Assembly: GCA_903925005.1 (NCBI GenBank)
Contig: CAIYDX010000205.1
Span: forward strand, 1 to 49,957
Source of the DNA: an uncultured Geobacteraceae bacterium
Lineage (GTDB): Bacteria; Desulfobacterota; Desulfuromonadia; Geobacterales; Pseudopelobacteraceae
DNA: 49,957 nucleotides
Direction: 5' to 3'
This document shows positions 5,763 through 14,235 of this stretch, piece after piece. The notes below the pieces were generated by a model. That model did not search any database, was not told the origin of the DNA, and saw only the letters and a list, made by a program, of their open reading frames with translations. The translations under genes were made by a program, and so were the position numbers. Every line of letters begins with the position of its first letter. The stretch's first letter is position 1.

Positions 5763-8255
5763 ATGACCACAATCGAAACGTCTCCGATCCGCGATGAAAA
5801 ACAGACCGCTGTAGAACTGCAGCGTGCATTTCTCCGCCACTTGCAATATACCCTGGTCAAGGACAAGTACTCCGCGACCAAAGGCGATCTTTATCAGGCT
5901 CTGGCGTTTGCCGTTCGCGACGTATTGGTCGATCAGTGGCTTGATACCCAGCAGTCATATTATATCAACGATGCCAAGCGGGTTTACTACATATCGATGG
6001 AATTCCTGATGGGGCGTACGCTCGGCAACAGTTTGATAAACCTGGGGATTATGGACGAGTGGCAGACCGCTCTGAAAGAGATGGGGATCAATGTCGAGGA
6101 ATTGCTGGAACAGGAGTGGGATGCGGGGCTGGGTAACGGCGGCCTGGGGCGGCTGGCGGCCTGCTTTCTCGATTCAATGGCTACTATGAACCTGCCTGCC
6201 TATGGCTATGGCATCCGGTACGAATTCGGCATGTTTTATCAGAAAATTGTTGGCGGGAATCAATACGAAGCGCCCGACAACTGGCTGCGCTATGGCAATC
6301 CCTGGGAGTTTGGGCGCCAGGAACACCTCCATAAGATCAAGTACAACGGAAGGGTGGTGGTCTATAACGACGATCATGGTCATACGCGCTACTCCTGGGT
6401 GGATACAACCGATGTCATGGCGCTGGCCTATGATGTTCCGATTCCTGGCTACGGTAATAATACCGTTAATACGTTGCGTCTCTGGAGTGCCAAGGCAACC
6501 CGAAATTTTGAACTGGGATCTTTTAACCAGGGCAACTACATCGGAGCCGTTGAGTCGAAAATGCGAAGTGAGAATATCTCAAAGGTACTTTATCCGGCCG
6601 ATCATATGGCGGAAGGTAAAGTGCTTAGATTACGCCAGGAATATTTTTTGTCGTCCGCCACGGTGCAGGATATTTTCTACCGCTTTACCAAGAAGCACGA
6701 CGATCTGAAAATGCTGCCGGATAAAGTGGCAATTCAGCTTAATGACACCCATCCAACCCTGGCGATTCCTGAGCTGATAAGGATTCTTCTGGATGAAAAA
6801 CATCTGAGCTGGGACGATGCCTGGGATATTGCTACCAATACGTTTGCCTATACCAATCACACCATTCTTCCCGAAGCGCTGGAAAAGTGGCCGGTTCGGA
6901 TGATGGAAGATATTCTGCCGCGCCATCTGCAGATTATTTACCGTATCAATGATCTCTTCATCCAGCAGGTTAGCGCCCGTTTTCCGGGTGACGATGATCG
7001 TCTGCGGCGAATGTCGATCATCGGCGAGGATGGTGAGCAATGCGTGCGTATGGCACACCTGGCGATTGTTGGCAGTCATTCGATCAATGGCGTGTCGGCC
7101 CTGCATAGTGAAATTTTAAAAGATGACCTGTTCCACGATTTTTACGAGCTCTGGCCTGAACGCTTTAACAACAAAACCAACGGTATCACCCAGCGCCGCT
7201 GGCTGAAACATGCCAACCCCTGGCTGGCCGACCTGATCTCATCAAAGATCGGGGAAGGGTGGGTCACTGATCTGGACCAGCTGAAAAAACTGATTCCGAT
7301 GGCGGATGATCGTGAATTTCAACAACAGTGGATTGAGGTTAAGCGTGCCAACAAACGTGTCCTTGCTGAGTATATTCAGAGGAAAAACGGGGTGGCAGTG
7401 TCGCCCGATTCGATGTTTGACTGTCATACCAAGCGTATCCACGAATACAAGCGCCAACTCCTGAACGTGCTGCATGTTATAACCCGCTACAACCGCCTCA
7501 AGGCTAATCCGGATGCCAACGTCGCTCCGCGTACGGTCATATTCAGCGGCAAAGCCGCACCTTCGTATTTCATGGCCAAGCTGATAATCAAACTGATTAA
7601 TTCTGTCGGTGAGATCATTAACAAGGATCCGGACGTCAGCGGCCGTCTCAAGATACTCTTTCTGGCCAATTATAATGTCTGGCTTGCCGAGATGATCTTT
7701 CCGGCATCAGATCTCTCCGAACAGATTTCCACGGCCGGCACCGAGGCGTCCGGTACCGGAAATATGAAATATTCTCTGAACGGGGCACTGACAATCGGTA
7801 CGCTGGATGGCGCCAACATCGAGATCATGGAGGAGGTTGGTCGCGATAATATTTTCATTTTCGGTTTGACCGCGGATCAGGTTACCGGGCTGAAAAATGC
7901 CGGCTACCAGCCGTATGACTACTATCAGCATAATCCGGAACTGAAACTGGCAATTGACATGATCGGCAACGGCAGTTTTTCACTTCATGAACCTGATCTT
8001 TTCAAGCCGATTGTCGATACGCTGCTGAGCATCGACAACTACCTGCTGCTGGCCGATTATTCTTCTTATATTGCCTGTCAGGACGAGGTGGATAAATTGT
8101 ATCAACAGCCGCACGAATGGGCGCGAACCTCGATCCTTAATACCGCCGGCATGGGCAAATTCTCCAGCGATCGTACCATCGCCGAATATGCGCGTGACAT
8201 CTGGAACATCAAACCTGAAAAGATAAGCCGCCATAGCAGGCGAGACCTGCGTTAG
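5763..8255 (+). CDS. glgP: Glycogen/alpha-glucan phosphorylase
   Basis: Releases glucose-1-phosphate from glycogen. 830 residues from the ATG at 5763, chosen for the upstream AAGGGGTGG; a longer frame back to 5673 overlaps smpB and is unlikely. Landmarks: YYISMEFLMGRTLGNSL near residue 80, NGGLGRLAACFLDS near 130, and the pyridoxal-phosphate site EASGTGNMKYSLNG with the Schiff-base lysine K669, followed by GTLDGANIEI. Full length for the family, cytoplasmic. It stands before rarA with 14 bases between, so the two may share a transcript. Regulation is not visible. Confidence 0.97.
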   Translation: MTTIETSPIRDEKQTAVELQRAFLRHLQYTLVKDKYSATKGDLYQALAFAVRDVLVDQWLDTQQSYYINDAKRVYYISMEFLMGRTLGNSLINLGIMDEWQTALKEMGINVEELLEQEWDAGLGNGGLGRLAACFLDSMATMNLPAYGYGIRYEFGMFYQKIVGGNQYEAPDNWLRYGNPWEFGRQEHLHKIKYNGRVVVYNDDHGHTRYSWVDTTDVMALAYDVPIPGYGNNTVNTLRLWSAKATRNFELGSFNQGNYIGAVESKMRSENISKVLYPADHMAEGKVLRLRQEYFLSSATVQDIFYRFTKKHDDLKMLPDKVAIQLNDTHPTLAIPELIRILLDEKHLSWDDAWDIATNTFAYTNHTILPEALEKWPVRMMEDILPRHLQIIYRINDLFIQQVSARFPGDDDRLRRMSIIGEDGEQCVRMAHLAIVGSHSINGVSALHSEILKDDLFHDFYELWPERFNNKTNGITQRRWLKHANPWLADLISSKIGEGWVTDLDQLKKLIPMADDREFQQQWIEVKRANKRVLAEYIQRKNGVAVSPDSMFDCHTKRIHEYKRQLLNVLHVITRYNRLKANPDANVAPRTVIFSGKAAPSYFMAKLIIKLINSVGEIINKDPDVSGRLKILFLANYNVWLAEMIFPASDLSEQISTAGTEASGTGNMKYSLNGALTIGTLDGANIEIMEEVGRDNIFIFGLTADQVTGLKNAGYQPYDYYQHNPELKLAIDMIGNGSFSLHEPDLFKPIVDTLLSIDNYLLLADYSSYIACQDEVDKLYQQPHEWARTSILNTAGMGKFSSDRTIAEYARDIWNIKPEKISRHSRRDLR

Positions 8256-8269
8256 GGACACTGCCCGCC

Positions 8270-9631
8270 ATGAATACGCCTGATCTCTGGGAGCAGAGCT
8301 CCGCCGGAGCACATACCGCAGCGGAGCTGTCTCCGCATGCGCCTCTTGCCGAACGGATGCGGCCCCGCTCCGTTGCCGAATTTTCCGGACAGGAACATCT
8401 GATTGGTGAAGGGCGCATTTTACGGCGCATGATCGAAACCGATTCGCTCGCCTCGCTGATCCTCTGGGGGCCGCCCGGTTGCGGAAAAACCACGCTGGCT
8501 CACATTATTGCCGCCGAAACCAAATCGCACTTCATCTTTTTCTCCGCGATTCTCTCGGGCGTCAAGGAGATCCGGGAAACTTTCCGCGAGGCGGAACGCT
8601 ATGCGGCGCGCGGCATTCGCACCATCTTGTTTATCGACGAGATTCACCGCTTTAATAAATCCCAGCAGGACGCGTTTCTTCCCTATATCGAGAAAGGTGT
8701 TGTCACCATTATCGGTGCTACAACCGAGAACCCCTCATTTGAAGTTATTGCCCCACTGCTGTCGCGTTGCCGCGTTCTAACGCTGCAGCAGCTTGAACCG
8801 GCCGCAGTGCGCGCGTTATTGGTACAGGCCTTAACCGACTGCAAACGGGGGCTCGGGAATCTTTCCCTGTCGGCAACCGACGAGGCACTGGAGTTTCTGG
8901 CGGCACAGGCGGACGGAGATGCTCGTGTTGCACTAAATACTTTGGATGTTGCCGCAGGGCTCATGGAGGGTCAAGGGTCAAGGGACAAGGGTCAAGAGGT
9001 GATAACCCTTGAGGTTGTTCAGGAGGCGCTGCAGAAAAAGGCGCTGCTTTATGACAAGGGTGGTGAGGAGCATTATAATGTCATTTCGGCGTTCATCAAG
9101 TCATTGCGCGCCAGCGCCCCGGATGCCGCTCTGTACTGGTTGGCCCGGATGCTGGAGGCCGGCGAGGATCCAATCTTCATCCTGCGGCGCATGATCATCC
9201 TGGCCTCGGAAGACATCGGCAACGCCGATCCGCGTGCCCTTCAGATGGCCGTTTCGGCACTGCAGGCTTTTCAGGTTATCGGCATGCCGGAAGGGCGGAT
9301 AATTATGGGGCAGGCGGTTACCTATCTGGCCACCGCCCCGAAATCCAACGCCTCGTATGTCGGCATCGATGCCGCACTGGCCGAAGTCAGGAAAAGCGGT
9401 GCCTTGCCGGTGCCGCTGCACATACGCAATGCCCCGACAAAACTTATGAAAGAGCTTGGCTATCACAAAGGGTATCAGTATGCTCATGATTATGAAGACG
9501 GCTACTCCGGGCAGGAGTGTCTGCCGGATAAGCTGTCCGGCAGAAAATTTTATGAACCTGCCGGGCATGGCTACGAAAAGAGTATCGTGGAGAGGATGGA
9601 GTGGTTGAAAAACAGAAAGGATAAGCCGTAA
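8270..9631 (+). CDS. rarA: Replication-associated recombination protein RarA (AAA+ ATPase)
   Basis: DNA-dependent ATPase of the MgsA/WRNIP1 family acting at stalled forks. 453 residues. Walker A GPPGCGKT at 67-74, Walker B FIDEIHRFNK near 124, sensor 1 GATTENPSFE, and the C-terminal tetramerization part with EDIGNADPRAL and HIRNAPTKLMKELGYHKGY. Residues about 233-243 (GQGSRDKGQEV) are encoded by an in-frame run of a heptamer repeat (8968-8999) also found between lepB and aspS; this is a variable linker in the family, so the insertion is probably tolerated. The upstream ribosome binding site is weak. Confidence 0.96.
   Translation: MNTPDLWEQSSAGAHTAAELSPHAPLAERMRPRSVAEFSGQEHLIGEGRILRRMIETDSLASLILWGPPGCGKTTLAHIIAAETKSHFIFFSAILSGVKEIRETFREAERYAARGIRTILFIDEIHRFNKSQQDAFLPYIEKGVVTIIGATTENPSFEVIAPLLSRCRVLTLQQLEPAAVRALLVQALTDCKRGLGNLSLSATDEALEFLAAQADGDARVALNTLDVAAGLMEGQGSRDKGQEVITLEVVQEALQKKALLYDKGGEEHYNVISAFIKSLRASAPDAALYWLARMLEAGEDPIFILRRMIILASEDIGNADPRALQMAVSALQAFQVIGMPEGRIIMGQAVTYLATAPKSNASYVGIDAALAEVRKSGALPVPLHIRNAPTKLMKELGYHKGYQYAHDYEDGYSGQECLPDKLSGRKFYEPAGHGYEKSIVERMEWLKNRKDKP
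8968..8999 (+). repeat. In-frame heptamer repeat GGGTCAA inside rarA
   Basis: Three copies of GGGTCAA and one GGGACAA in a row. The same heptamer occurs as an inverted cluster at 39611-39674. Here it is read through as coding sequence. Confidence 0.8.
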
Positions 9632-10092
9632 TGAAGCCATTCACCCTTGATCGCACCCAGGTTTTGCCGATTACCCTTGAAACGGCCTGGAATTTTTTTT
9701 CCAACCCGGCCAATCTCGCAAAGATCACACCACCGGCAATGGATTTCTGTATTACATCGCCGCCTCAGAGCGGCATCTATGCCGGTCAGATCATAACTTA
9801 CACCATTCGTCCGTTTTCGCGCGTTACCGTCAACTGGACAACCGAGATCACTCACGTTGATCGTCCTAATTTCTTTGTTGACGAGCAGCGTTTTGGCCCG
9901 TATCGTTTCTGGCATCATCAGCACCGTTTTCGCGAAGTCAAAGGGGGTGTTGAAATGTCTGATCTTGTTCATTACCTGCTAAGCCATGACCAGTTGGCCG
10001 GTCTGATCAATCGCCTGTTCGTGGCGCCACGCCTCAGGCGAATATTCGATTTTCGCAGCAGGGCACTTGCAGAACTATTTTTTAATAAATAA
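9631..10092 (+). CDS. SRPBCC (START-like) family protein
   Basis: 153 residues; the ATG overlaps the rarA stop by one base (TAATG) and follows GAAAGGATAAG, so it is translated after rarA. The opening pattern, QVLPITLETAWNFFSNPANLAKITP, is the classic start of the polyketide cyclase/dehydrase-like SRPBCC fold, a cavity-forming helix-grip domain that binds hydrophobic ligands. Ligand unknown. No signal peptide. Related single-domain proteins are common as hypothetical conserved genes; nothing in the sequence gives a specific reaction. Confidence 0.85.
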   Translation: MKPFTLDRTQVLPITLETAWNFFSNPANLAKITPPAMDFCITSPPQSGIYAGQIITYTIRPFSRVTVNWTTEITHVDRPNFFVDEQRFGPYRFWHHQHRFREVKGGVEMSDLVHYLLSHDQLAGLINRLFVAPRLRRIFDFRSRALAELFFNK

Positions 10093-10138
10093 GCTATTAC
10101 ATAACTGCCCAGATAAAAAAATTAAATACAAACCGTTT

Positions 10139-10250
10139 CACACGGAGGCACAAAGGCACGGAGAAAACCAAGCTTTATAGACTTGAAGTCCTTGTGGTAA
10201 ATAACAAGCCTTTTGTTATGGCTATCTTTGTGCCTCTGTGCCTTCGTGTG
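10139..10250. repeat. Inverted repeat with 25-base arms (CACACGGAGGCAC type)
   Basis: Arms at 10139-10163 (CACACGGAGGCACAAAGGCA and on) and 10226-10250 (its near complement, ending GTGCCTTCGTGTG) differ at a few positions. It fills most of the 226-base gap between the SRPBCC gene and pfkA. Similar GGCACAAAGGCAC palindromes are known as dispersed extragenic repeats in many environmental bacteria. No gene is seen in the gap. Confidence 0.8.
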
Positions 10251-10318
10251 AGATCAGTTTAGACGCTTTCATTACCTAAGTTATTACGCTATTACTTCAA
10301 TAAGCAGGAGACATCACT

Positions 10319-11281
10319 ATGAAACGACTTGCAATATTGACCAGCGGCGGAGACTGCTCCGGCATGAATGCTACCATCCGCGCAGCTGCACGGACCGCCT
10401 TAGCCAACGACATCGAGATGATCGGTTACCGTAAGGGGTATGCCGGCCTCCTGAAAAACGATTACATCGTTCTCACTACCCAGGCTGTTTCCGGGACGAT
10501 GCAACGGGGCGGGACATTTCTGCAGTCGGCCCGTTCGGCCGAATTCCGCACCGACGAAGGGCGGCAAAAGGCGCTGGATAATCTGCTTAAGGAAAGGGTT
10601 GAGGGGCTGATCGTGATCGGCGGTGATGGCTCGTTGAACGGCGCTCTGGCGCTTGAAAGAATGGGCTTTCCGGTGATCGGCATCCCGGCCAGCATCGACA
10701 ATGATATTGCCTATACCGATATGGCTCTGGGGGTCGATACTGCGCTTAACAATATCATTTATGCCGTGGACTGTATCAAGGACACCGCCAGTTCCCACGA
10801 CCGGGCCTTTATAGTTGAAGTTATGGGACGTAATTCCGGATATCTGGCTTCAACCGCCGCCATCGCATCCGGCGCCGAGTTTGCCATCGTTCCAGAGGTG
10901 GAACTGGACCTTGGCGAAATGTGCCACCAACTTCGCCAACGTTATGACGAGGGGAGGACTAATGCTCTGATCATCATGGCGGAGGGGGCTGGACGGGCGC
11001 AGGAAGTTGCCGACGGCATCAAAAACGCCATCGGTTTTGAAACTCGCGTAACCGTGCTTGGGCACTATCAGCGGGGTGGGGCGCCATCCGTTTTTGATCG
11101 TCTCCTGGGGAGCCGTTTCGGCATGAAGTCGGTCGAACTTCTGCTGTCCGGCACGAAAGGCGTTATGGTTGGCCTATCGGCCAATTCGCTTACCACCACG
11201 CTGCTGGAGATGGTTGTTAATGGCGGACAGAAGAAGTTGAACGAAGATCTGCTGCACATGGCGGAGATTCTGGGAATATGA
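10319..11281 (+). CDS. pfkA: 6-phosphofructokinase, ATP-dependent type
   Basis: Phosphorylates fructose-6-phosphate in glycolysis. 320 residues, normal bacterial length; ribosome binding site GCAGGAGAC upstream. Motifs: LTSGGDCSGMNATIR at the N-terminus, VIGGDGSLNGAL near residue 100 (glycine after GGD indicates ATP rather than pyrophosphate as donor), and PASIDNDI and the TALNNIIYAVDCIKDTASSH region carrying the fructose-6-phosphate site. Its stop overlaps the corA start (ATGA). Three genes, pfkA–corA–membrane protein, form a coupled operon. Confidence 0.95.
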   Translation: MKRLAILTSGGDCSGMNATIRAAARTALANDIEMIGYRKGYAGLLKNDYIVLTTQAVSGTMQRGGTFLQSARSAEFRTDEGRQKALDNLLKERVEGLIVIGGDGSLNGALALERMGFPVIGIPASIDNDIAYTDMALGVDTALNNIIYAVDCIKDTASSHDRAFIVEVMGRNSGYLASTAAIASGAEFAIVPEVELDLGEMCHQLRQRYDEGRTNALIIMAEGAGRAQEVADGIKNAIGFETRVTVLGHYQRGGAPSVFDRLLGSRFGMKSVELLLSGTKGVMVGLSANSLTTTLLEMVVNGGQKKLNEDLLHMAEILGI

Positions 11282-12354
11282 AACGCTCCGGCTCACGTTT
11301 CCATAACAAGCGTTCGGTTAAGAACGGTCTTTCCCCCGGTACTCTGGTGCATATCGGAGAAGAGTCGAACAAAAAAGTACAGATTTCCGTTATCGGCTAC
11401 ACGCCGGACAGCATCGAAGAGCATCGTTTCGAGCAGATTGATCAGTATCTGGACAATCCCTGCGACAGCGCCGTCCTATGGGTCGATATCGAAGGGGTTC
11501 ACGATGTTGAACTGATCCGAGCTCTTGGTGAAAAGCATGCATTTCATCCTCTGGTGCTGGAAGATATCGTCAACACCGTGCAGCGCCCCAAAATTGAGGA
11601 TTACGGCGATTATCTCTTCATTGTTTTGAGGATGCTCTCTCCGACGGCAGGGGGGGACTTCAGTTCGGAACAGTTAAGTATTATTCTCGGTCCGGACTAT
11701 CTGTTCACCTTCCAGGAAGGAATCAAGGGGGATGCTTTTGACTCGGTCCGAAATCGAATACGCAACGGCAAGGGGAAAATTCGCGGTATGGGGGCCGATT
11801 ATCTCGCCTATGCGCTGATCGATGCTGTTGTCGACGGTTATTTCACTGTTCTTGAAGAGTTCGGTGAGGGGGTTGTCGATGTCGAGGAAGAGTTGACGCT
11901 GGCACCGGATCAGGAGTCTCTTCGTAGTATCAACACGATGAAAAAGGAGATAATCTACCTGCGCAAGAGTGTCTGGCCGTTACGAGAAGTGATCTCGTTT
12001 CTGGAAAGGGGTGACAGCCATCTGCTGCACGATGACACAAGGCTTTATTTCCGGGATGTTTATGATCACACAGTTCAAGTGATCGACACGGTTGAGACTT
12101 ACCGCGACCTGCTCTCAGGCATGCTTGATCTTTATCTCTCCAGCATCAGCAACCGTACCAACGAGGTGATGAAGTTTTTGACCGTGATCGGCACGATCTT
12201 TATGCCGCTGACATTTCTGGTCGGGGTTTACGGCATGAACTTCAAGCATTTTCCGGAGTTGGAGTGGCAGAACGGCTATTTCATCCTTTGGGGATTGATG
12301 ATCGCCATGGCGCTGCTGATGGTAATTTATTTCAGAAGGAAGCGCTGGCTATGA
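11278..12354 (+). CDS. corA: Magnesium/cobalt transporter CorA
   Basis: Inner-membrane channel for Mg2+ and Co2+. 358 residues; starts inside the pfkA stop (ATGA). The long N-terminal cytoplasmic domain contains HPLVLEDIVNTVQRPKIEDYG, and the C-terminus has two membrane helices joined by the signature YGMNF and followed by a positively charged end (FRRKRWL). Full length for the family (Thermotoga-like subfamily). Its stop overlaps the next start (ATGA), giving a translationally coupled trio. Confidence 0.96.
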   Translation: MKRSGSRFHNKRSVKNGLSPGTLVHIGEESNKKVQISVIGYTPDSIEEHRFEQIDQYLDNPCDSAVLWVDIEGVHDVELIRALGEKHAFHPLVLEDIVNTVQRPKIEDYGDYLFIVLRMLSPTAGGDFSSEQLSIILGPDYLFTFQEGIKGDAFDSVRNRIRNGKGKIRGMGADYLAYALIDAVVDGYFTVLEEFGEGVVDVEEELTLAPDQESLRSINTMKKEIIYLRKSVWPLREVISFLERGDSHLLHDDTRLYFRDVYDHTVQVIDTVETYRDLLSGMLDLYLSSISNRTNEVMKFLTVIGTIFMPLTFLVGVYGMNFKHFPELEWQNGYFILWGLMIAMALLMVIYFRRKRWL

Positions 12355-12698
12355 CACGACTTATACTCAAATGGGCGCTTAACTCCTTTGCCCTCTTTTT
12401 CGTTATGAAGCTGATCTCCGGCATCCGGATCGACCGGTTTCAGGATCTGCTGCTGGCAACGCTGGTTATCGGCCTGTTGAACGTTTTTCTCCGCCCGATC
12501 ATCATTCTGCTGACCCTGCCGGTTACGCTGCTGACACTTGGCCTGTTTACCTTCGTAATCAACGGCCTGATATTCTATCTGGCGGCGCATCTGGTGCCAG
12601 GATTCCATGTTACCGGCTTCGGCTCCGCGTTTGTCGCTGCGCTTCTCTTCAGTATGTTCAGTTTTGTACTTAACATGATGTTCGGCACGAAGCAGTGA
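12351..12698 (+). CDS. Phage holin-like (DUF360) four-helix membrane protein
   Basis: 115 residues from the ATG at 12351, chosen because AGAAGGAAGC lies upstream and it overlaps the corA stop. Four hydrophobic helices fill the protein; the second has the family-typical GLLNVFLRPIIILLTLPVTLLTLGLF region. Members of this family are widespread inner-membrane proteins called phage holin family 4 or DUF360; a real holin role here is doubtful, since no phage genes are near. Confidence 0.85.
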   Translation: MTRLILKWALNSFALFFVMKLISGIRIDRFQDLLLATLVIGLLNVFLRPIIILLTLPVTLLTLGLFTFVINGLIFYLAAHLVPGFHVTGFGSAFVAALLFSMFSFVLNMMFGTKQ

Positions 12699-12750
12699 TC
12701 CGCTTGAGTCGGCACGCATCTCTCTATTTTGGCACCTTACTCTGCAACCG

Positions 12751-14139
12751 ATGATCTCCATCGACACCTCTCTCATTGTCCGCGTGGAGCGAACTATTCG
12801 CAGACAGGGGCTCTTCAATCCGGTCGATACCCTGGTCGTCGCGCTCTCCGGTGGAGCGGATTCCTCCGCGCTGCTTGATCTGCTCACCCGGCTTCCCGAT
12901 TACCCACTCCGCCTGATTGTCGCTCATCTGAACCACTCCCTGCGCGGCGGCGAATCCGATGCCGACGAGGAGTTCTGTCGGGAGCTGGCAGCCCGCTACT
13001 CACTCCTGTTCGAATGCAGGAAAATTGATGTCAATAACTTTGCATCGAAATGTCGGCTGAATCTTGAGGATGCCGGACGGCGGGCTCGGATAGAATTTCT
13101 CGATGAAATCCGCGGAAAGTTTGGAGCGGCAGCGGTGGCGCTTGCCCATCATGCGGACGACCAGGCAGAAACCATGCTGATGCGTCTGCTGCGCGGCTCG
13201 GGAATGACCGGATTATCGGGTATGGCGTACCGCAATGCCCGAGGCTATGTTCGTCCGTTGCTGGATATATCTCGCGCAGAGATTGAACAGTACCTTCGTA
13301 TTCGTGGTCTAAAGTGGCGTGAAGATGCCAGCAACAGCGACACGATCTACCTGCGCAACCGCATTCGCCATGAACTGCTGCCGCTTCTTGAAGAGTACAA
13401 TCCCGCCATCCGTTCAGCTCTCGTCTCAGCGGCGGCAATTATTGGTGGAGATGAGACCCTCTTGATCGAGCTGACTGAACGTACATTTGCCGAGTCGTGC
13501 CGGGTCGGGGAGGGGAGGGTGCTCTGCGGCATCGCTCACCTTCGTACGCTCAATCCTGCCCTGCGGCGCAGAATCCTGCGTCACGCTTTCAAGGAGATGG
13601 CTGGTACGCTGGCCGGGGTCAGCCGGCGTCATATCGATTCAATTTGCGATTTGATCACTTCCGATTGCCCCAATGCACGGTTGGCTCTCCCGCATGGTAT
13701 TGCCGTGGTGAGAGAATATGACTCTCTGATAGTAATGCGCGCCGATGATACCACACTTGATACCGCCTTCGAACTGCCGATTACGGAGCCGGGCAGCTAT
13801 CAACTCCCTTCTGGCGGCTGTCTCTTGGTTGATGCCACCAACGCGGCTTCCTTTCCGCCAGAGGCCGATACCGTCTGTTTCGACCTTGCCAAAGCCCCGT
13901 TCCCCTGGCTGATCCGCACTTTCCGTCCCGGTGACCGGATTGTGCCGTTCGGCATGAGCGGCAGAAAAAAGGTTAAGGATGTTTTTATCGATCGGAAGAT
14001 ACCGGTATCTGAACGGGCGCGTATTCCGCTCCTGTTCCAGGGCAATAACTTGATCTGGATTGCGGGAGTGTGCGCTTCCCAGTTATGTCGAATTGGCTCT
14101 GCGTCCGGCAATGTGGTGCGAGTCACTTGGCAGCCATAA
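12751..14139 (+). CDS. tilS: tRNA(Ile)-lysidine synthetase TilS
   Basis: Modifies C34 of the CAU-anticodon isoleucine tRNA to lysidine, needed for reading AUA codons. 462 residues. PP-loop ATP site SGGADSS at 33-39, HLNHSLRGGESDADEEFC near 55-72, the HHADDQAETMLMRLLRGSG motif near 131, and a C-terminal TilS domain ending about residue 450 (PGDRIVPFGMSGRKKVKDVFID). Full length. No clear ribosome binding site at this ATG, so the start is the best available but unproven. Confidence 0.95.
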   Translation: MISIDTSLIVRVERTIRRQGLFNPVDTLVVALSGGADSSALLDLLTRLPDYPLRLIVAHLNHSLRGGESDADEEFCRELAARYSLLFECRKIDVNNFASKCRLNLEDAGRRARIEFLDEIRGKFGAAAVALAHHADDQAETMLMRLLRGSGMTGLSGMAYRNARGYVRPLLDISRAEIEQYLRIRGLKWREDASNSDTIYLRNRIRHELLPLLEEYNPAIRSALVSAAAIIGGDETLLIELTERTFAESCRVGEGRVLCGIAHLRTLNPALRRRILRHAFKEMAGTLAGVSRRHIDSICDLITSDCPNARLALPHGIAVVREYDSLIVMRADDTTLDTAFELPITEPGSYQLPSGGCLLVDATNAASFPPEADTVCFDLAKAPFPWLIRTFRPGDRIVPFGMSGRKKVKDVFIDRKIPVSERARIPLLFQGNNLIWIAGVCASQLCRIGSASGNVVRVTWQP

Positions 14140-14235
14140 TTTGAATTAAAAAAATAGTATCAATAGATCCGCATGTTGACTTAACCTGAATAAATAAATA
14201 GAGTTCACCGAAACTTTTCCGCACGAAGGGAAATT

